The notes beneath the pieces were generated by a model. The model was not told where the DNA came from and did not search any database. It was given only the letters and a program-made list of their open reading frames with translations. 22,169 bases of DNA from Pelomyxa schiedti (Eukaryota > Evosea > Pelobiontida > Pelomyxidae): assembly GCA_020536535.1 (NCBI GenBank), contig JAHLWZ010001066.1:1-22169 (forward strand), in the 5' to 3' direction. Positions 20,501 to 22,169 of this stretch are shown here, piece by piece; the first letter of the stretch is position 1, and every line of letters starts with the position of its first letter. A program made the translations under genes and the position numbers.

Positions 20501-21054
20501 TCGACGACCGCGCGCTCGGTGACGAGGTCGGCGCTCCACCGCGTGTGCGAGAGCAGCGACGCGGTCGCCGACGCCTTGAGGTCGTAGAACGTGTCGAACT
20601 GCGCGTAGCACGCGTAGGCCACGCAGCCCATCGTGGCCGACGCCAGCAGGAACGTGACCGCGACGGCCAGGACCTCGCTGCGGCTCCACTTGCCGCCGCA
20701 GACCCTGGACGCGAGCGACTTGGACGCCGCGGACTTCGACGAGGACGAGGAGGAGCCCCACGAGGAGCCGAGGCGGCGCGCCCCGCCTGGGCCCGGTCCC
20801 ACAAGTGCGGTCTGGTGCGACCTCGACTTGGCCACGCCGCCGCCGCAGCCGCCGCCTCCGCTGCTGTTCGTTGCCTGGCTGCTTGGTGTTGTGGACTTGC
20901 CATTGGGGCGCAGAGACTCTGGGTCGCGCGATTCAGATTTGTGATGGTGATGGTGATGGTGATGGCTGCTGGGGACTGAGTATGTTGCTGCCACGCTGCT
21001 GCTGCTTTTTAAGGGCGCCGAAGCAAGATGATGGGTGCTGCACACAGAGGCCAT
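17557..21054 (-). CDS. Transmembrane Cache-domain cyclic-nucleotide phosphodiesterase
   Basis: Exons on the minus strand: 21054-20323, 20236-20100, 20049-19875, 19823-19693, 19649-18491, 18443-17926, 17880-17742, 17688-17557; 1040 aa. The low-complexity N terminus holds a His8 run (31-38) and Ser/Gly stretches. A membrane helix at about 126-150 is followed by an extracellular double-Cache-like sensor at about 160-490, whose hallmark is SQPYFDTFVNVWMVSLMKP then GSFLGVCGIDILFDRLV. A second helix lies at about 499-521, then a coiled-coil linker. The class I PDE catalytic domain occupies about 735-1035: YHNSLHAMDVMQ (His768, His772), HDYQHPG (His808, Asp809), KLADLGN (Asp947), CLEWANRLLREF, and invariant Gln997 in DRVQVSFF. 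It should hydrolyse cAMP and/or cGMP under control of an external ligand; the CLEWA block recalls PDE8. The in-frame intron 17925-17881 must be removed to restore that block. Confidence 0.9.
17881..17925 (-). other. In-frame 45-nt intron without a stop codon
   Basis: This segment keeps the phosphodiesterase frame open if retained. Removing it joins DLGN to CRAWPVCLEWA, matching the PDE family spacing. It has GTATGC and AAAAG ends and an internal TACTAAG branch-like motif. Confidence 0.75.
20285..20316 (+). repeat. CA / A / GA simple repeat in intron
   Basis: A (CA)n run, an A8 run and a (GA)n run lie next to each other inside the first phosphodiesterase intron. This is non-coding simple sequence. 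Confidence 0.8.
20940..20966 (-). repeat. CAT/CAC repeat coding the His8 tract
   Basis: Alternating CAC and CAT codons on the minus strand (GTGATG repeats on plus) encode eight consecutive histidines near the N terminus of the phosphodiesterase, before the first membrane helix and therefore presumably cytosolic. Confidence 0.85.
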
Positions 21055-21549
21055 TGCCTTTTGGGTTTTTTTTTGTTTTTTTTTTTCTTTGGGTGGGGGA
21101 GAGGAATCGAGGTAAAGTTCAGGGATGGTTTTGTCTTTCTGGGGGCCTGTTTCGTTGTCCTCTATTTCTGCCCTACTGGTCGGTGTGCAGGTTTTGTTTT
21201 TTTTGAGGAACGGAGAAGGTTAGTGCTTGTCAGCTGATGAAGAAGTAAAACAGGGAAAAAGAAAGGAGCAGAGAGGTTCAGTTTGTCTTCAGCGCAACCC
21301 GTGGAAGAAACATCACTTTCTTTTCATTAAATTGGGAATTCGTCTAAATCGGACTGGTCCGCGACCCTTTTCGGGGTTCTCGCGTAAGGGTGCATTAGTA
21401 GAAACCGCTGATGTGATGTCTGGATCTCGGTAATTTCTCCTCTTGATTAGCGACGCACAATGACACCTGACATTCCTCAGTACAGAGGAAGTGCAGCTTT
21501 TTTATTTCCACCCCGATTCGTTTAGTTGGGAGTTTCGCAGGTGTGTGGT
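21055..21549. other. Intergenic region upstream of phosphodiesterase gene
   Basis: About 495 bp between the phosphodiesterase start and the isochorismatase stop. The part next to the phosphodiesterase has long T runs on plus (A-rich leader on minus). The only other structure is one arm of a 26-bp inverted repeat at 21436-21461. No protein-like frame is seen. Confidence 0.5.
21436..21461 (+). repeat. Inverted repeat, left arm
   Basis: These 26 bases (TCTCCTCTTGATTAGCGACG followed by CACAAT) are repeated in reverse complement at 22144-22169 with one mismatch. The two arms flank the isochorismatase gene. Confidence 0.85.
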
Positions 21550-22140
21550 TCATAGGGTTGATATCCACTTTTCGGTGGTCATGACTTGGGCATAAACCGA
21601 TTGCATTACCAGCAAAGCGACTCGGTGCACCTCCTCAGCCGTAGCGGATCCGGCGGCGTTGGTGACCGCCGGGCTCCCAGTAGCGTCGGACAGGAATTCC
21701 ACCGGGATTTTGGGGTCCATGTGGAACGCCTGCCTCGTGGTTGTGTCGCAGCACATCTGGGTCATGTACCCGCACACCGTCAAGGTGTCCACGCCCCTCC
21801 TCTCCATCTCCTCCCTCAGGTTGGTCCCAGTGAAGCACCCAGGCCTGCTCTTCTCAAACACCCAGCAGTTGGGCGTCCCAGAAGACGAAGTAGTACTAGC
21901 AGCGACTCTGTTTTTTATCTCGGGGCACAGCTCGCTGGTCGGGCAAGTGCGGAAGTACGGCGACGCGGCGTTCTTGTCGTCGACGTGCCTCACGACCGCG
22001 ACGGGGACGCCGTGCTCGCGCGCCGCGTCCATCGCGCGCAGGATGTTGGGCATCGAATTAGGGGGGTAGGTGCACTCGATGGGGCCTCCGTGCATGTACA
22101 CTCCCTGCACGTCGATAACAAGCAAAAGGCGCCTCTTCAT
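21550..22140 (-). CDS. Isochorismatase-family cysteine hydrolase
   Basis: This single-exon gene encodes 196 aa, normal for the family. Cysteine hydrolases of this fold cleave isochorismate, nicotinamide, N-carbamoyl amides or similar small substrates. The expected catalytic triad is visible: Asp in LLLVIDVQGVY (residue 10), Lys in VFEKSRPGCF, and the nucleophilic Cys in VCGYMTQMCCDTTTRQAF, next to the usual cis-peptide position. An insert rich in Ser/Thr (AASTTSSSGTP) precedes the lysine block. Nothing identifies the substrate. No targeting signal is apparent, since the first core strand starts at residue 4. The ATG at 2140 bases past 20000 is preceded by a short leader ending in the right arm of the inverted repeat. 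The gene is GC-rich and intronless, unlike most neighbours. Confidence 0.85.
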   Translation of the reverse strand: MKRRLLLVIDVQGVYMHGGPIECTYPPNSMPNILRAMDAAREHGVPVAVVRHVDDKNAASPYFRTCPTSELCPEIKNRVAASTTSSSGTPNCWVFEKSRPGCFTGTNLREEMERRGVDTLTVCGYMTQMCCDTTTRQAFHMDPKIPVEFLSDATGSPAVTNAAGSATAEEVHRVALLVMQSVYAQVMTTEKWISTL

Positions 22141-22143
22141 TCG

Positions 22144-22169
22144 ATTGTGTGTCGCTAATCAAGAGGAGA
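22144..22169 (-). repeat. Inverted repeat, right arm (window edge)
   Basis: The reverse complement of the left arm at 21436-21461, matching 25 of 26 bases, lies immediately upstream of the isochorismatase ATG and runs to the window edge. The repeat may extend beyond the window. Confidence 0.85.

Noticed and set aside
20401-20979. Arg-rich 192-codon plus-strand frame opposite phosphodiesterase exon 1
   Set aside because: A by-product of GC-rich antisense sequence; the minus frame has a membrane helix and continues into the Cache domain.
21586-22158. 190-codon plus-strand frame opposite the isochorismatase gene
   Set aside because: GC-rich shadow; the minus-strand protein has the full catalytic triad.

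Overview
This is nuclear DNA from a unicellular eukaryote with a compact, extremely intron-dense genome. Nearly every gene has to be assembled across many tiny spliceosomal introns, most of them 40-55 nt, GT-AG, often with a CTAAC/CTAAT/CTGAC-like branch site shortly before the AG. I placed about 68 introns by eye, requiring continuous reading phase and continuity with the protein family. TAA, TAG and TGA all act as stops, so the code looks standard. The gene content (RasGAP, Arp3, an APLF-like repair factor with a PBZ finger, a membrane phosphodiesterase, a stand-alone LeuD) fits a protist. I cannot name the lineage from sequence alone. No CRISPR, bacterial operon or convincing transposase is present.

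Layout, left to right: a partial unrecognised gene (-) running off the left edge; an intronless HNH-nuclease-like gene (-); a 12-exon RasGAP (+) with a huge Ser/Pro-rich N terminus; convergent to it an 11-exon APLF-like gene (-) combining a PARP-type zinc finger, FHA domain and PBZ finger; divergent from that a WD40 protein of the DCAF7/TTG1 type (+); a small unrecognised Cys-containing gene (+); a four-EF-hand calmodulin-like gene (+); convergent to it the small subunit of 3-isopropylmalate dehydratase (-); divergent from that Arp3 (+, 9 exons); convergent to it a 15-exon family-X DNA polymerase with BRCT domain (-); a transmembrane Cache-domain cyclic-nucleotide phosphodiesterase (-); and at the right edge an isochorismatase-family hydrolase (-) bracketed by a 26-bp inverted repeat.

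Spacing is tight: convergent genes are 90-190 bp apart and divergent pairs share 200-430 bp. The genes do not form one pathway. Two loose themes are DNA break repair (APLF-like factor, polymerase lambda-like enzyme) and signalling/cytoskeleton (RasGAP, calmodulin-like protein, Arp3, phosphodiesterase). The most unusual items are the zf-PARP/FHA/PBZ protein, the Cache phosphodiesterase, the repeat-tailed HNH gene, the inverted repeat around the isochorismatase gene, and the sharp GC-rich islands over first exons.

All exon boundaries are manual inference; transcript data would be needed to confirm them.
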